Of a stretch of 64,000 bases of DNA, positions 31,665 through 41,249 are shown in pieces (within the stretch, counting starts at the first letter, position 1; every line of letters begins with the position of its first letter). The notes under the pieces are model-generated. The model worked only from the letters and a program-made list of their open reading frames with translations, was not told where the DNA came from and made no database searches. This DNA is from Puccinia triticina (Eukaryota > Basidiomycota > Pucciniomycetes > Pucciniales > Pucciniaceae). The stretch covers positions 620,001 through 684,000 of the forward strand of contig NC_070573.1 of the NCBI RefSeq assembly GCF_026914185.1. Direction: 5' to 3'. The position numbers and the translations under genes are program-made.

Positions 31665-32751
31665 CTACTTCCTGCGAGACTTTCGGACTTTGAGAAAGTT
31701 GTCTAGGATAGAAGGGTTGAGTTTTTTGCGTTTGATCAAGGGGAGAGAAGAAGATTGACTGGAGACATGAGCGTGGGGAGTGGCTGACTGAAGCGTGGAT
31801 GGAGGATGAAGATTTGGGGGTTTAACGGTGGATAGGGGGGACGGGGCAGGAGGCAGAGAGGTGGGAAGCGTTTGGCGAAAGCCGAGGACTCCAAGCAGGC
31901 TCCATATTTCTTGGAATAAGCGCAATCGGATCGGTTGATTTGGAAAAAGAACGGCCCGCCGGCTGGGATGTTGTCATGCTTATGCTGGCTCAGCAGCTTA
32001 TTCAATCGCTCGGGTGGGTCCAAGGTCCGCCAGAACAGCTCGAGCTCGTCTTCTGATCGCGCAGGCCGGAAGGGGGACTGCGTGTGATGGGCCGCCTGCG
32101 GTCTGTTCAAGATGAGCGGCGTTGCCTCTGTACACGATGTGCCTGTGAGGTCTGATGGACCAGTGCGTGCAGCACCTGATGATTAGTAGAACAAGAGATA
32201 GTCACGCCAACCGCGAAATACGCCAAACTCACCTATGGATAACAGGTTTGATACCGACTCAGGTGTTTTGCGGAGCGGTCAGTCACACAATGCAAGCCCC
32301 TCAAACTAATCGACCTGAGCTCTCTAAACGGCTCGTCGGAGGGAAGTTTGCTGGGCCGGTCTGAGGACTCTTGCAGAGCGGTTGAGAGCGAGCGAGCAAG
32401 ATGGGCGATGCCGAGGTCAGTGACAGAGGTATGGTCGAGGACGATGGATCTGACTGAATTGCCGATGAGATTGTGCATGTCCAGGGCGCACTGGTGCTCG
32501 GGTCCAGTGCAAGAGGAAGGAATGAGGGCGGTGCACGCGTCGAGGTAGCGGCAACAGTTGCGGGGCAATTGTGAGGGATATTCTGAATGGCGAGGCGGCT
32601 GAGGCTTGCAAAAACCTGTACGGAGGGCAGTGTTTATCACCGTCTACGGCTCAGACAACAGTCGATATGGTGATTGCCATAGTGAAGCCGAAAATTTTCA
32701 AGGTACATACATGAGGTGGGCCGAGTACTTAAAGAGGTGGATGCTGGAGCT
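31665..32751 (-). pseudogene. Leucine-rich-repeat protein gene remnant
   Basis: Minus-strand frames contain SIHLFKYSAHLM, RYLDACTALIPSS, RSIVLDHTSVTDLGIAHLAR and LRSISLRGLHCVTDRSAKHL, the pattern of Cys-containing LRRs in F-box/AMN1-type proteins, then SEDELELFWRTLDPPERLNKLLSQH and a basic tail ending FLKVRKSRRK at 31665. Introns with good signals exist (GTATGT near 32711; GTGAGT near 32233 with a CTACTAATC branch point). However, at least two joins need a change of frame not explained by these introns, and the 5' part is cut by repeat family P at 32752. I read it as a broken or captured gene; a very short intron scheme could still rescue it. Confidence 0.4.
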
Positions 32752-33115
32752 GTTTCCCCCCAGGGGATCCGGTTTCGTCCTACCCCCTCCCTGGAGGCCC
32801 CCTAAATCATTTGATTAGGCCCCTCCTTGATTTAAAATTTGACCGACACTTTTTTGTGTGTTGCTGCGGCACAGGCTGGAGGGTCATTCCAAGGTGCTTC
32901 TCATGAAGTGTTTGGGGAATATTTTCAACGGTTTTTTGGGTTTTGTGAGATCATTGACTTACATTGTGGTCTGAGGAGGTGTTTTGGAGGGTTTTTTGCT
33001 AAAGAACACACGCCAAAACTTAGATCTGAGGCACCAAGATTGTGTGAATTCAATAAACTTGGATATGTGCATACAAGTGCATCCACGCGTGGTGTGATGC
33101 ACTTGCGTAAACTTT
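32752..33115 (+). repeat. Dispersed repeat, family P, copy 2
   Basis: Diverged direct copy of 18450-18762 with the same order of words ('gtcctaccccctccctgga', 'gttgctgcggcacaggctggagg', 'gaagtgtttgggg', 'gccaaaacttagatct'). It truncates the LRR remnant on its 5' side. Confidence 0.7.
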
Positions 33116-33275
33116 GAAGTTAGTTTACACAAGGAAGGGATAATAATTAAGGGTATGTGTAAGTGAGGTACCCTAGGTTATTTTACCCTAGGATAAGAAT
33201 CTTCTATAATATTTTACTTATTGATTACATAAAGCTGAGTAATTAATTATTTATATATATATTTAATGTTTTTGC

Positions 33276-33326
33276 GTAGTTTTACATATGTAAGAGTAAT
33301 AATGTCTCTTTCATATGTAAAACTAC
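33276..33326. repeat. Perfect 15-bp inverted repeat, 21-base loop
   Basis: GTAGTTTTACATATG (33276-33290) faces CATATGTAAAACTAC (33312-33326). It lies in AT-rich sequence and would fold as a hairpin in single strands. Possible core of a decayed MITE. Confidence 0.8.
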
Positions 33327-33592
33327 TTTTTATATTTTTGTTTGTGTATTGTCACGGTGGCTCTGCCATAGTAGCCAGTTGACAAGAGGGCTGTCCTGTT
33401 CCCTGTTCCCCAGGGAAGCTGTTTGGGTCACTGACACAACCATACCAGAAAAATGTATGTATAGAATTTGCAAAAGCTGTTTTCAAGGCACAAACTCCAC
33501 AACTTGTCATAATCCACGGCAAATAGGCTAATTTTTCACGCAGAAGTGTTTGAAACCCAGTTCTACTGTAAATAGGAACATTGTCACACTAA

Positions 33593-33753
33593 GGCCCCAT
33601 TTGGCTGCTGCGTTATATGTCATAAATGGTTGAATTTATGACAGTGCAACCCAAAGTTTGCCCCCTGTTGCCACCAAAACTTTGAGACCCCCAGGGGTTG
33701 CCCATCATAAATTTGACCATTTATGACATATAACACGGCAGCCAAACGGGGCC
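33593..33753. mobile_element. Tourist-like MITE, 161 bp, TSD TAA
   Basis: GGCCCCATTTGGCTGC at the left is mirrored by ...GGCAGCCAAACGGGGCC at the right, and 'ttatatgtcataaatggt' is also mirrored. TAA flanks both sides (33590-33592, 33754-33756). A TWA duplication fits the PIF/Harbinger superfamily. Shares its terminal word with 57554-57933. Confidence 0.8.
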
Positions 33754-33787
33754 TAAGCACTCAAAGAATATATATCTATTATGGTTA

Positions 33788-33983
33788 AGGTGTTCAAAGT
33801 TGAAATCATAAAATTTTTGAATCATAAAATCATAAAATCATAGAACTTTTGGGTGATAATTTTTTATGTACCCATGTCAAAATATTGCTCTGTTTTGAGT
33901 GTTTGGGTGGTACATATTTTTCTTGCTTAAAATTTTATGATTTTATGGTGCTATGATTTTATGCAAGCCAACTTTGAACACCT
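33788..33983. mobile_element. MITE, 196 bp, TSD TA, filled with CATAAAAT words
   Basis: AGGTGTTCAAAGTTG is mirrored by CAACTTTGAACACCT, flanked by TA (33786-33787, 33984-33985), as in Tc1/mariner elements. The interior repeats 'aatcataaaat' and its inverse many times. Confidence 0.7.
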
Positions 33984-34613
33984 TAGGTGTTCAAAATTGC
34001 ATATGCATTTGTCTACATAAGAGTAAAAAACAAATTTTTGCTAGGAGCATGTCAACATGCATAAACTTAAGGTGACATGTCCCAGCTAAAGTCGCAGTTT
34101 GGGCTGTTATGTAATTTTGAACGCCATATATGTATATTGAAAGGGCAGAGAATTGTGATAACCAAAGAGGTAATTTGATTTAAGATAAACACATGACCAT
34201 GTTACAGCACTGGGGCTATGAACAATAATGATGATTTGTTATTGCATTTTACACTACAGAGTTGAGGGTAGGGTAATCATGATGATTTATTAGGGACACT
34301 AGTATAGCAAAATGATAAGTCGTATCTCTATTATCATTCTCGCACTTACTGTGCACGTAAGGTGATCACTCGTCGGAATTGTGGAGTGATAATCTGTGTT
34401 TATGTAGATGTAAAGTCGACGACGATTTTGAGGATGATTAAGTAAAAAAAGGCGACGAAAAGCCAACATCCCGTTGATACCTGATGTAAAAATCAATCAA
34501 AATTGAATCTTATAATCAGCTCAAGTATTGAGTTAAAGTCGAGGTATTCGAGATTTGAAAACGAAAAAAGGACACTATGATCATGAGCGAGTGTTTCTAA
34601 CAAACATACCATT

Positions 34614-35141
34614 TCAGGATTTCAAGTGATTGATTACCGATTTGCCCTGGTGCCTTTCAGGGTGATGGAAGGTCGAAATTTTATCGATGAAATAGTCTAT
34701 TTTTGAAGCCACGTCTTGAGCCTTGGTCCGAGCGAGTGTAGGAGCATCGGGCAAGAAGTTGAGAGGCTGCCAGGCCTTAAAGGAAGCTATGCTAGATTTG
34801 AATCGACTTAACGCAGCTGGATGGAAAAACCCGTTGGGGTCCTTGGGTATCACATCGGGTAAGGAATCTTCGTTCTTCTGTTGTTTGGTCTTCAATATGT
34901 TTGTCTTTCCCGTGAAACTGTTCGCCTGAGAATGATTGGTGTCTTGGGTGCTCCCAGCTGCGATTTGATTCCTCGGGAACAAGAACGATCCTTTGGCTTC
35001 GGTTCCAGTCCTGGGAGATAACGTCGATCTTACCCCTGGAGGATCGAAATTGCCGATTGGAGACGCATTTCCTACTGAAAATACGGCGATATAAAAGATA
35101 CCCGATAGTAGAATGCTGGTGAAAAATCTCGAGTGTAACAT
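34614..35141 (-). CDS. Secreted protein, candidate effector, ~175 aa
   Basis: The minus frame from ATG 35141 begins MLHSRFFTSILLSGIFYIAV and continues FSVGNASPIG, a strong signal peptide with likely cleavage after NAS or at the following residues. The mature protein is polar, rich in Ser, Thr, Lys and Asp, has no Cys-rich core and no domain that I recognise. Another in-frame ATG lies at 35174, but starting there would bury the signal peptide behind a charged stretch, so 35141 is preferred. The frame closes with TGA at 34614; a GTAATC near 34634 could be a donor for a further exon, which I could not confirm. The sequence is denser in CpG than its surroundings, as for the other genes here. Confidence 0.6.
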   Translation of the reverse strand: MLHSRFFTSILLSGIFYIAVFSVGNASPIGNFDPPGVRSTLSPRTGTEAKGSFLFPRNQIAAGSTQDTNHSQANSFTGKTNILKTKQQKNEDSLPDVIPKDPNGFFHPAALSRFKSSIASFKAWQPLNFLPDAPTLARTKAQDVASKIDYFIDKISTFHHPERHQGKSVINHLKS

Positions 35142-35947
35142 TGTTTCCACCTTCGCTGCCAAGTGCAATATCATCAAGAAACAGATTTCGCCCTGGGTGG
35201 TGGGAAGAATTATAAATAAGTTCGATAAGTGAGGCTATTCGGTAAGTTCGACTGAAGAGGTTTTGGGCGGACACCACAGCTAGTAAGAAGGCAGACCTGT
35301 GAGATTCCAGATGGTTCAACCAGAAAGCAACAGATTACAAAGAATGCATGTACAGGGGGTTCAGGGCAGACACCGACTCCACCTGGCTCTGCGCGCTGGC
35401 ACTACATAGATGATGATGATGTGGAAAGGGGATGTATTTACACACATAAAATGTCTGCACATATGGGCAAGCTATATCATTTGCCTTCTTTGGATTGACA
35501 TCCTCCCAACTTCCAGTCTGAAATCGGAGGAAATCGGCCACCTGGCTTGCAGATTTTGAAAATGGTCTTGGTAAGCACTTTCATTTCGCGGGCTGGGCTA
35601 TTGTTGGGCAACTCGGTGAAGCTTGATCGGTGCTTATGTCGTGGCATACATATTTATGTGGCACCTAAACTCCATGCGTAGTGCCAGTGGGGGTGACGGG
35701 GTCCCGCCGCGACTCCCAGTGCGAGCAGGATTTTTAAAACCAAGAACCTGCCTGTTCAACAAGGAGAAGTTATCATGATAGATCATGATTACGCGCAAAG
35801 CGCTCTCCTTGCCGACTTATCTGACTCAACCTTCACCGACCAATTGCGTATTGGCTGTGTATCGAAAGGCTTGGAAAAGAAATGCACTGTTTCATGAGGA
35901 GTTTATGATACGAGCTGATAGAGATTTGTCTCGGGTTCAGCTAGGGA

Positions 35948-35992
35948 CCTGGGCTCCTCCAACGTGCTAGTAGTACGTTGGAGGAGCCCAGG
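35948..35992. repeat. Perfect 18-bp hairpin
   Basis: CCTGGGCTCCTCCAACGT (35948-35965) faces ACGTTGGAGGAGCCCAGG (35975-35992) with a 9-base loop. No gene end lies next to it, so it is not an evident terminator; it may be a foldback element core. Confidence 0.85.
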
Positions 35993-36059
35993 AGGGAGAG
36001 AGACTGGGCTTTGAGCTCAAGCCTCAAACCTGCTCACACCTATCAAAAGATGACGGCCG

Positions 36060-37165
36060 AGTCGTTCCTGTGCGACCGACGACCGGTATCAGTGATAACC
36101 CAGCCGGTCTGAACGTCAGCCAGGAGGTGCTTCAGGCCACATGGTGCGGCCACCCGAGCCGTCCATTGGAAACTCTCGGGCGAGAGTGTACGATGGAGGG
36201 TTTTTTGGGATGTTCACCCGACGGTTTTGAGAGCCGAGCATCACATGGACGCTTTCAAAAAGTGTCCGTATGTCAATGCTCAGCGCAGCTGGCATGATCA
36301 CCACGGGCCATCCAGGACATCCATTGGTTGGACCGATGGTTGCACCTTCGGCTGTCCGGCTCTTGCGCGGGGGAGTCCATCCTTGGGACGGACATTGTAC
36401 TTCTCTCGCGTCGGATGGTTCGGACAAACCATCCCATGTACGGACCAGGGAGCGTTCAGCGGATGATTGAAGGACCATCCGCTGGATAGCTCCACACTCC
36501 AGCGGGCATCAAAAAATGAGTGGCCCGGCTGGCCAACGCACGTCATTGCTCGCAAGGGGTGTCGAACATGCGGCCTGTGGAACAGTTGGCCTCAAGAGCA
36601 TGAATCTCCCGACTACGCCATGTCGACAGCACCTTGTAGTAACCTCACCTTCATCACACATAGACTACAACCAACGATACCCCTTCGCCGTCCAACAGTC
36701 TATTGGACACTCAGATCAATTGCACAGTCTTGATCAAGGGTGTCCAAGGGTTTTTTTAATTGGTGTCCATTGGACACCCTCATGAATGGAGGGTGATGCA
36801 CATTGTTTCTTGCGATCATTGGACACTCTCAACCGAGAGTGTCCGCTGGGCAACTTGTTTGGTGTCCATTGGACACTCCGGCTGGAGTGTCCGATTGTCG
36901 GAGCGCACGTTTGCGTGAAAAGCGTCCATTGGACACTCCTGGAGGAGAGTGTCCGATGGATGCTATTTTTTGGGCGTCCAAATGACGCTTTGGCCAGCAA
37001 AGCGGCACTTGGACGCTTTTTGAAACCGTCCAAGTGATTCTTTTGCCCCTTAGCGTCCATCGGATGCTCTGGGAGCATCCGATGGACGCTTCTAGGGCAA
37101 AAGCGTCCATCGGATGGGGCGGTTTCCCAGAAACCCGCCCCGTGGTGTACCCGGGCAATCATTTA
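36060..37165. repeat. Foldback tract of GTCCATTGGACACTC hairpins
   Basis: Many short inverted repeats of one theme follow each other: 'gtccattggacactc', 'gagtgtccgatgg', 'gcgtccatcggatg' and 'cggatggttcggacaaaccatcc' (in part). The best is a perfect 17-bp hairpin, GCGTCCATCGGATGCTC (37053-37069) with its inverse at 37073-37089 and a 3-base loop. All six frames show mirrored frames of equal kind, as expected of palindromic DNA. No gene is recognised inside. Confidence 0.7.
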
Positions 37166-37173
37166 GGCGCTTT

Positions 37174-37522
37174 TCAGTCAAAAACGTCTACCGGACGAGG
37201 GCCGATTCCAAAAACTCGATCGGTGGTGTATATAGGCAGCTGCCCACAATTGTTGGATGTGAACACCAGAGTGTTGTCCTTGAGCAATTGATCCCAAATC
37301 CGATCTTGAAAACCAACCAAAAAGGACTGGTAGAACTTCTTGTTCAGCTCTTCCTCTGACTTGATGTGATTCTTGGAGACCAGATATGACTGAATTGGCT
37401 CCCAAGCTTTCCAACAAGACTGGTAGTTGGAGACCAATGAGAGTCCACCTTTGACCACCCACTTGTCCCCCAGGACTTTGATATATTTCTGCTTTACCCA
37501 CTTCCACCCTATAACTGAGCAT
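37174..37522 (-). pseudogene. Retrotransposon gag-like fragment
   Basis: The minus frame around 37174-37458 contains SNYQSCWKAWEPIQSYLVSK, then EEELNKKFYQSFLVGFQDRI and WDQLLKDN, in the style of LTR-retrotransposon gag helices of rust fungi. It is open at its 5' side without a Gag start and has no zinc knuckle or protease after it. Probably a remnant. Confidence 0.4.
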
Positions 37523-37851
37523 GGACTCCTAGAGCTTTGGCCACGGCTTATAACCCACCACTGATCAGTGTGGCAAGAACCATGCAGATTTCAACCACCT
37601 CCACAAAACACACAACCTGACACACATTGTACTCCAACACTCCATCCAGCTCTGCGGCTAGCTAAATATAGGCCTTCAGGAACTGCATGATCTCTGTCCT
37701 GTAAAGCTTTAATTACTTGTCTTGCAGCTTGATTGTGACCATCTTGGGTCAGGAAGGAGCCATGGTATTCTCTGGCATGCAGATTGTGGTTGGAGTCTGA
37801 AAGGAAACAGAAGCGGATGTAATTGTATACAGGCAGCTCACAGAGTGGTGT

Positions 37852-38162
37852 CAACGGTGCAACAAATACTATGTATGTATTTGTATATGGCATGTATTGG
37901 ATTGTTTTGTATAGCATATACATTGTATTTGTATTGTATTTTTTATCCAATACAATACAATGTATTTTTTGCATAATGTATTGCCCTCCCCAAATGTAAT
38001 ATTTTGTGGATTGGCATGGTTGATACATTTTTTTTGAAATGTATTGTATTGTATTGGGTGACCAATGCAATACAAATATGCCAAGACATTTTGTATTCAA
38101 AAATAAATACAATATAATGTATATGCCTATACAATACATGTATTGCATTTGTTGCACCATTG
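37852..38162. mobile_element. CA...TG TIR element filled with TATTGTATTG words, 311 bp
   Basis: CAACGGTGCAACAAATAC is mirrored by GCATTTGTTGCACCATTG at the right. Flanks GTGGTGT (37845-37851) and GTGGTAT (38163-38169) are a 7-bp duplication with one mismatch. The interior is built from 'tgtattgtattg' and its inverse. No coding capacity. hAT-like non-autonomous element. Confidence 0.7.
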
Positions 38163-38379
38163 GTGGTATGGTTTAACTTTGGAGGGGGCTTACTTCTATA
38201 TATACCCCTGTGCCCTGCTGGTAACACTAGGAAGAGAAAATTTGGATCAATTGGGATGAAGGTGCAGAGCAGAAAAAACACTGCCTTGACTTAAACAAAT
38301 AGATTGGAACTGAAACATCTTGATTCACCAAACCAAAGAGGAGGAAAACTGGTTCCGTGCAGGGTGGAGTGGGGAATTG

Positions 38380-38590
38380 TTTGGAACAGAATGCTATCAA
38401 CACTGCAACTGTTCCAATCCATGGAATGGTATTGGTCAGTATTGGGGATCAGACGGCCAATACCAGGCAATACACCCAGTATTGGCTTGTATCAGCCCCT
38501 GTTCCAATACTCTGTATTGTATCACCCCTCCAATCAGGACCCCAGAGAGCCCCTACCAAGCCGCCTCATGTAACACGTATCTGGGTGACA
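38380..38590 (+). repeat. Dispersed repeat, family Q, copy 1
   Basis: 'gctatcaacactgcaactgtt' to 'ccaagccgcctcatgtaa' recur in the same order, inverted, at 41505-41660. The inner parts ('ccaatacc', 'agtattgg') differ. One copy lies on each side of the nested LTR at 38636-41243. Confidence 0.6.
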
Positions 38591-39475
38591 TTTTTTTGCA
38601 AAATGCTCCTCATGTAAATCACCGGTGTAAGACTCAAAAGCGGTTGTGAAACCCTTTTGCTGAATGGTGAAGGGTATGATGGAGGTGCAAAACTCTGCCC
38701 TTCTGCTATCAGATAACAAGACCCACCAAGCTAAGCTTGGCAAGTTTTAATCAAGTGATAGGTCTGGTCTACTTCCAGATGAGGTTGTTCAATGACAGGT
38801 ATGTGAAAGATGAGAGTGAGTTCAGTGGTTATTTGCAAATATATGAGGGTTGTGGTGATGTATGGATGTGATGGTAAGTGTGAAGGTGGTATGTAAATAA
38901 CTGGGGAGTACTGAGCTGAGGAAAAACAACTGGGGGGGAGAGAGCTCCTTATATAGACAAATGTGAGGGATTTTAGCTACAAGGGGGATTCTGTATGAGG
39001 GATTTTAGCTGGTGGTCTGCGTACAAGTGGTGTCAGAAGATACTAAATACAGGCAAAAAGTGGGGTGAGAAATGAAAGATGATGTCATACTAATGCAAGG
39101 AGTGAATAAATAAAGCAGGGAAATGTCAAATACAGGGGTACCTCATGCAAGGGGTGCATAAAGGTGTCAGACTAATGCAAGGAGTGCAGAAATGGGGTCA
39201 GAAGACTGCATGCAGCTGCAAGGGGTGCATAAATGAAGCGGGGACATGTCAAATACAGAAGAAATGGGGTTGGTCCCCTGCATATGCAGTGGAGTTAAGA
39301 GGGATAGAAAAGAGTATATGTTAGGCTGTTGCTGAGTATGTGTATACCTGGGAAAGGTGACTTGAGGGGTGTGACAGGGGCTGACCGTGTCCATGAGGGT
39401 CCAAGAGGGTGTAACTTCCAATCCAGTGGGGTTCCAGCAACGCTTCCAGTGGTGACTAGGGGTAAAATTGGCCGT

Positions 39476-40516
39476 TGTGGTGAGCAAAATGGTACAGACA
39501 GTCCATGGTTCAAGATCCAGATGAAGACTCAAGATTCAAGTGACCAGTCATCAAGATCAAGACTTCAAGATTATCCATCTCAAATCTCAAGCTCAAGATT
39601 GAAGATGTTATGATTGATATTGATGATTGTTGTTGATTTTTCTCTCTGTTCTTTTTGATCCATTGCACCAGCAATGGGTAGTTATGTTATGTTATGTTAT
39701 TCACGTAATTTGGGTAACGTAACTACCCTTGTTACCTGCATCTGCCCGTTACGTTATTTGTAACGGGGTCTTTGCAGGCCTTGCGTGTAACGTAACAGGC
39801 TCTTTTTTTGAGGTCGTTACTGCGCATTATCCACCAGATAACGCGTAACGGGCCAAAATTGGCCGTTATCGGGCGTTATCTGGCGCTCAGCAGGCGCCAG
39901 TAATGTAACAAACATCAATATTTATCTGTAACATTGCAGCGGTACCGTAACGCACTGCCGTTACAAATAATGGTAACAATAACGGCTGAAAAATTGTTAT
40001 GTTACCGTTGCGTTACCATTATTGGCAACATAACTACCCACCGTTGATTGCACCCATCCTCTTATGTTACTCTCCTCATTTTTCTATGTATGTGGTTGAT
40101 CTTTTCTTTGTGTGTGTTTTGTTTTGTTTGTGTTGTGCAGAGCTTGTTTGTAGTTAGGGATGTGATGAACATGTCTGTGACATGTTCACTTCCTGGAGTC
40201 TGAGTTCAAAGTTTGAACTCAGATGATGGGGAGGCATGGGAGTCTTCTGATCCACAAAATACACCATCAAGATTCTCAGATTCTTATCCTCATCTCCTCA
40301 TCAGATCCTTATTAACCCTCAAGATCCTCATCAGCATCCCTTTCTAGATCCTCAACCCCCCAAACCCGCCAACAAGTCTCACTTACATTGTTGTTCAACC
40401 CCCTGTCTCTGGCTTTTCTCAGATCTCATTCATCCTAGGACCTCACAGGAAGGCAGGCTCATCACCACTTTCCCTTCCAAGAACTGCCTACCGCCTGGCA
40501 CAGTAGGATTTCCACA
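39476..40516. mobile_element. TG...CA insertion, possible second solo LTR, TSD CCGT
   Basis: Starts TGTGGTGAGCAAA and ends GGATTTCCACA. CCGT flanks it (39472-39475, 40517-40520) and the LTR sequence reads through when it is removed. Without the inner element it would be about 655 bp. LTR identity is inferred only from ends and duplication. Confidence 0.5.
39669..40046. mobile_element. CA...TG TIR element filled with GTAACG words, 378 bp
   Basis: CAGCAATGGGTAGTTATGTT is mirrored by AACATAACTACCCACCGTTG. An exact 7-bp duplication ATTGCAC flanks it (39662-39668, 40047-40053). The interior is made of 'gtaacg', 'cgttac', 'ggtaac' and 'cgttat' in both orientations. Non-coding. Confidence 0.8.
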
Positions 40517-40524
40517 CCGTAGAA

Positions 40525-41136
40525 TAGAGAATGTCAAAATGGACCCGGGTATAATTTACATCGCCGGTACCCGCGTGTTTTTTTCCAAAAACAGGCACCC
40601 AGCACCGCATCTGGCACTGCCTGGCGGGTACCAGCGGTACCCGCCAGCTTTTTTCATCAAAAAGGTCACCAAGAGGTGTCCTTGATGACCGGAATGTACG
40701 CGTCATCAAGAGGTCCTCCGCTTGATGACTGCCACAGGTTGGTCATTGAGGGGAGGACCTCTCAATGACCAGAAAAGCGATGACCAACCTGGTCTGGTCA
40801 TCAAACAGGTTGGTCATGGTCATGGAGGGTGCTCCCCCAACGACCAGCACACACTTGCCATCAAGGGGAGTGACAACTCCCCTTGATGATTGCACCAGGG
40901 ACCATCCTCAATGACCGGTCTATTGTCAGTCATCAAGGGCAGCTCAGAGCGGGCCAAGGGCCGGGAGTCCGGGGGTTACCCAATTAAACCGGCGGGGGAA
41001 AGCGGTACTTGGGGGCGGTACCTGGGTACTGCACCGCTTTTTCCAAAAAAACGGGCACCCGGCACCGCCTGGCAGGTGCGCGGCGGGTGCGGGCAGTACC
41101 CGCCTGCGGGTGCCAGGTACCGGTTGACATTCTCTA
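40525..41136. mobile_element. TIR element with inner minisatellite, 612 bp, TSD CCGTAGAA
   Basis: TAGAGAATGTCAA is mirrored by TTGACATTCTCTA; next to the ends, 'cggtacccg' and 'ggcacccggcaccgc' type words are also inverted. An exact 8-bp duplication CCGTAGAA flanks it (40517-40524, 41137-41144). Its centre (40690-40960) holds 'ggtcatcaaggggag' units like those at 14355-15545. An 8-bp duplication fits hAT. No transposase. Confidence 0.8.
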
Positions 41137-41249
41137 CCGTAGAATCCATTTCTGAGTTCCATTTGGTGGTATCTTGAGGCGTATTGTGAGTAACTATGTA
41201 GTATAGAAAAAACGTTTGATTTTTCACTTTTCTGTCTACCACACCGGAT

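Larger units (their letters stand above)
38636..41243 (-). repeat. Solo LTR, family A, copy 3 (inverted), with nested insertions
   Basis: Read on the minus strand it starts TGTGGTAGACAG at 41243 and ends GAGTCTTACA at 38636. CCGG flanks both sides (38632-38635, 41244-41247). The LTR is interrupted between 39476 and 41136 by two insertions, one of which holds a third. 'agctccttatatagaca' inverted at 38944-38960 is the LTR promoter region. Confidence 0.75.

Noticed and set aside
37034..37359. Overlapping frames in the 36-37 kb hairpin tract as genes
   Set aside because: Palindromic DNA gives mirrored open frames on both strands; no domain in any.
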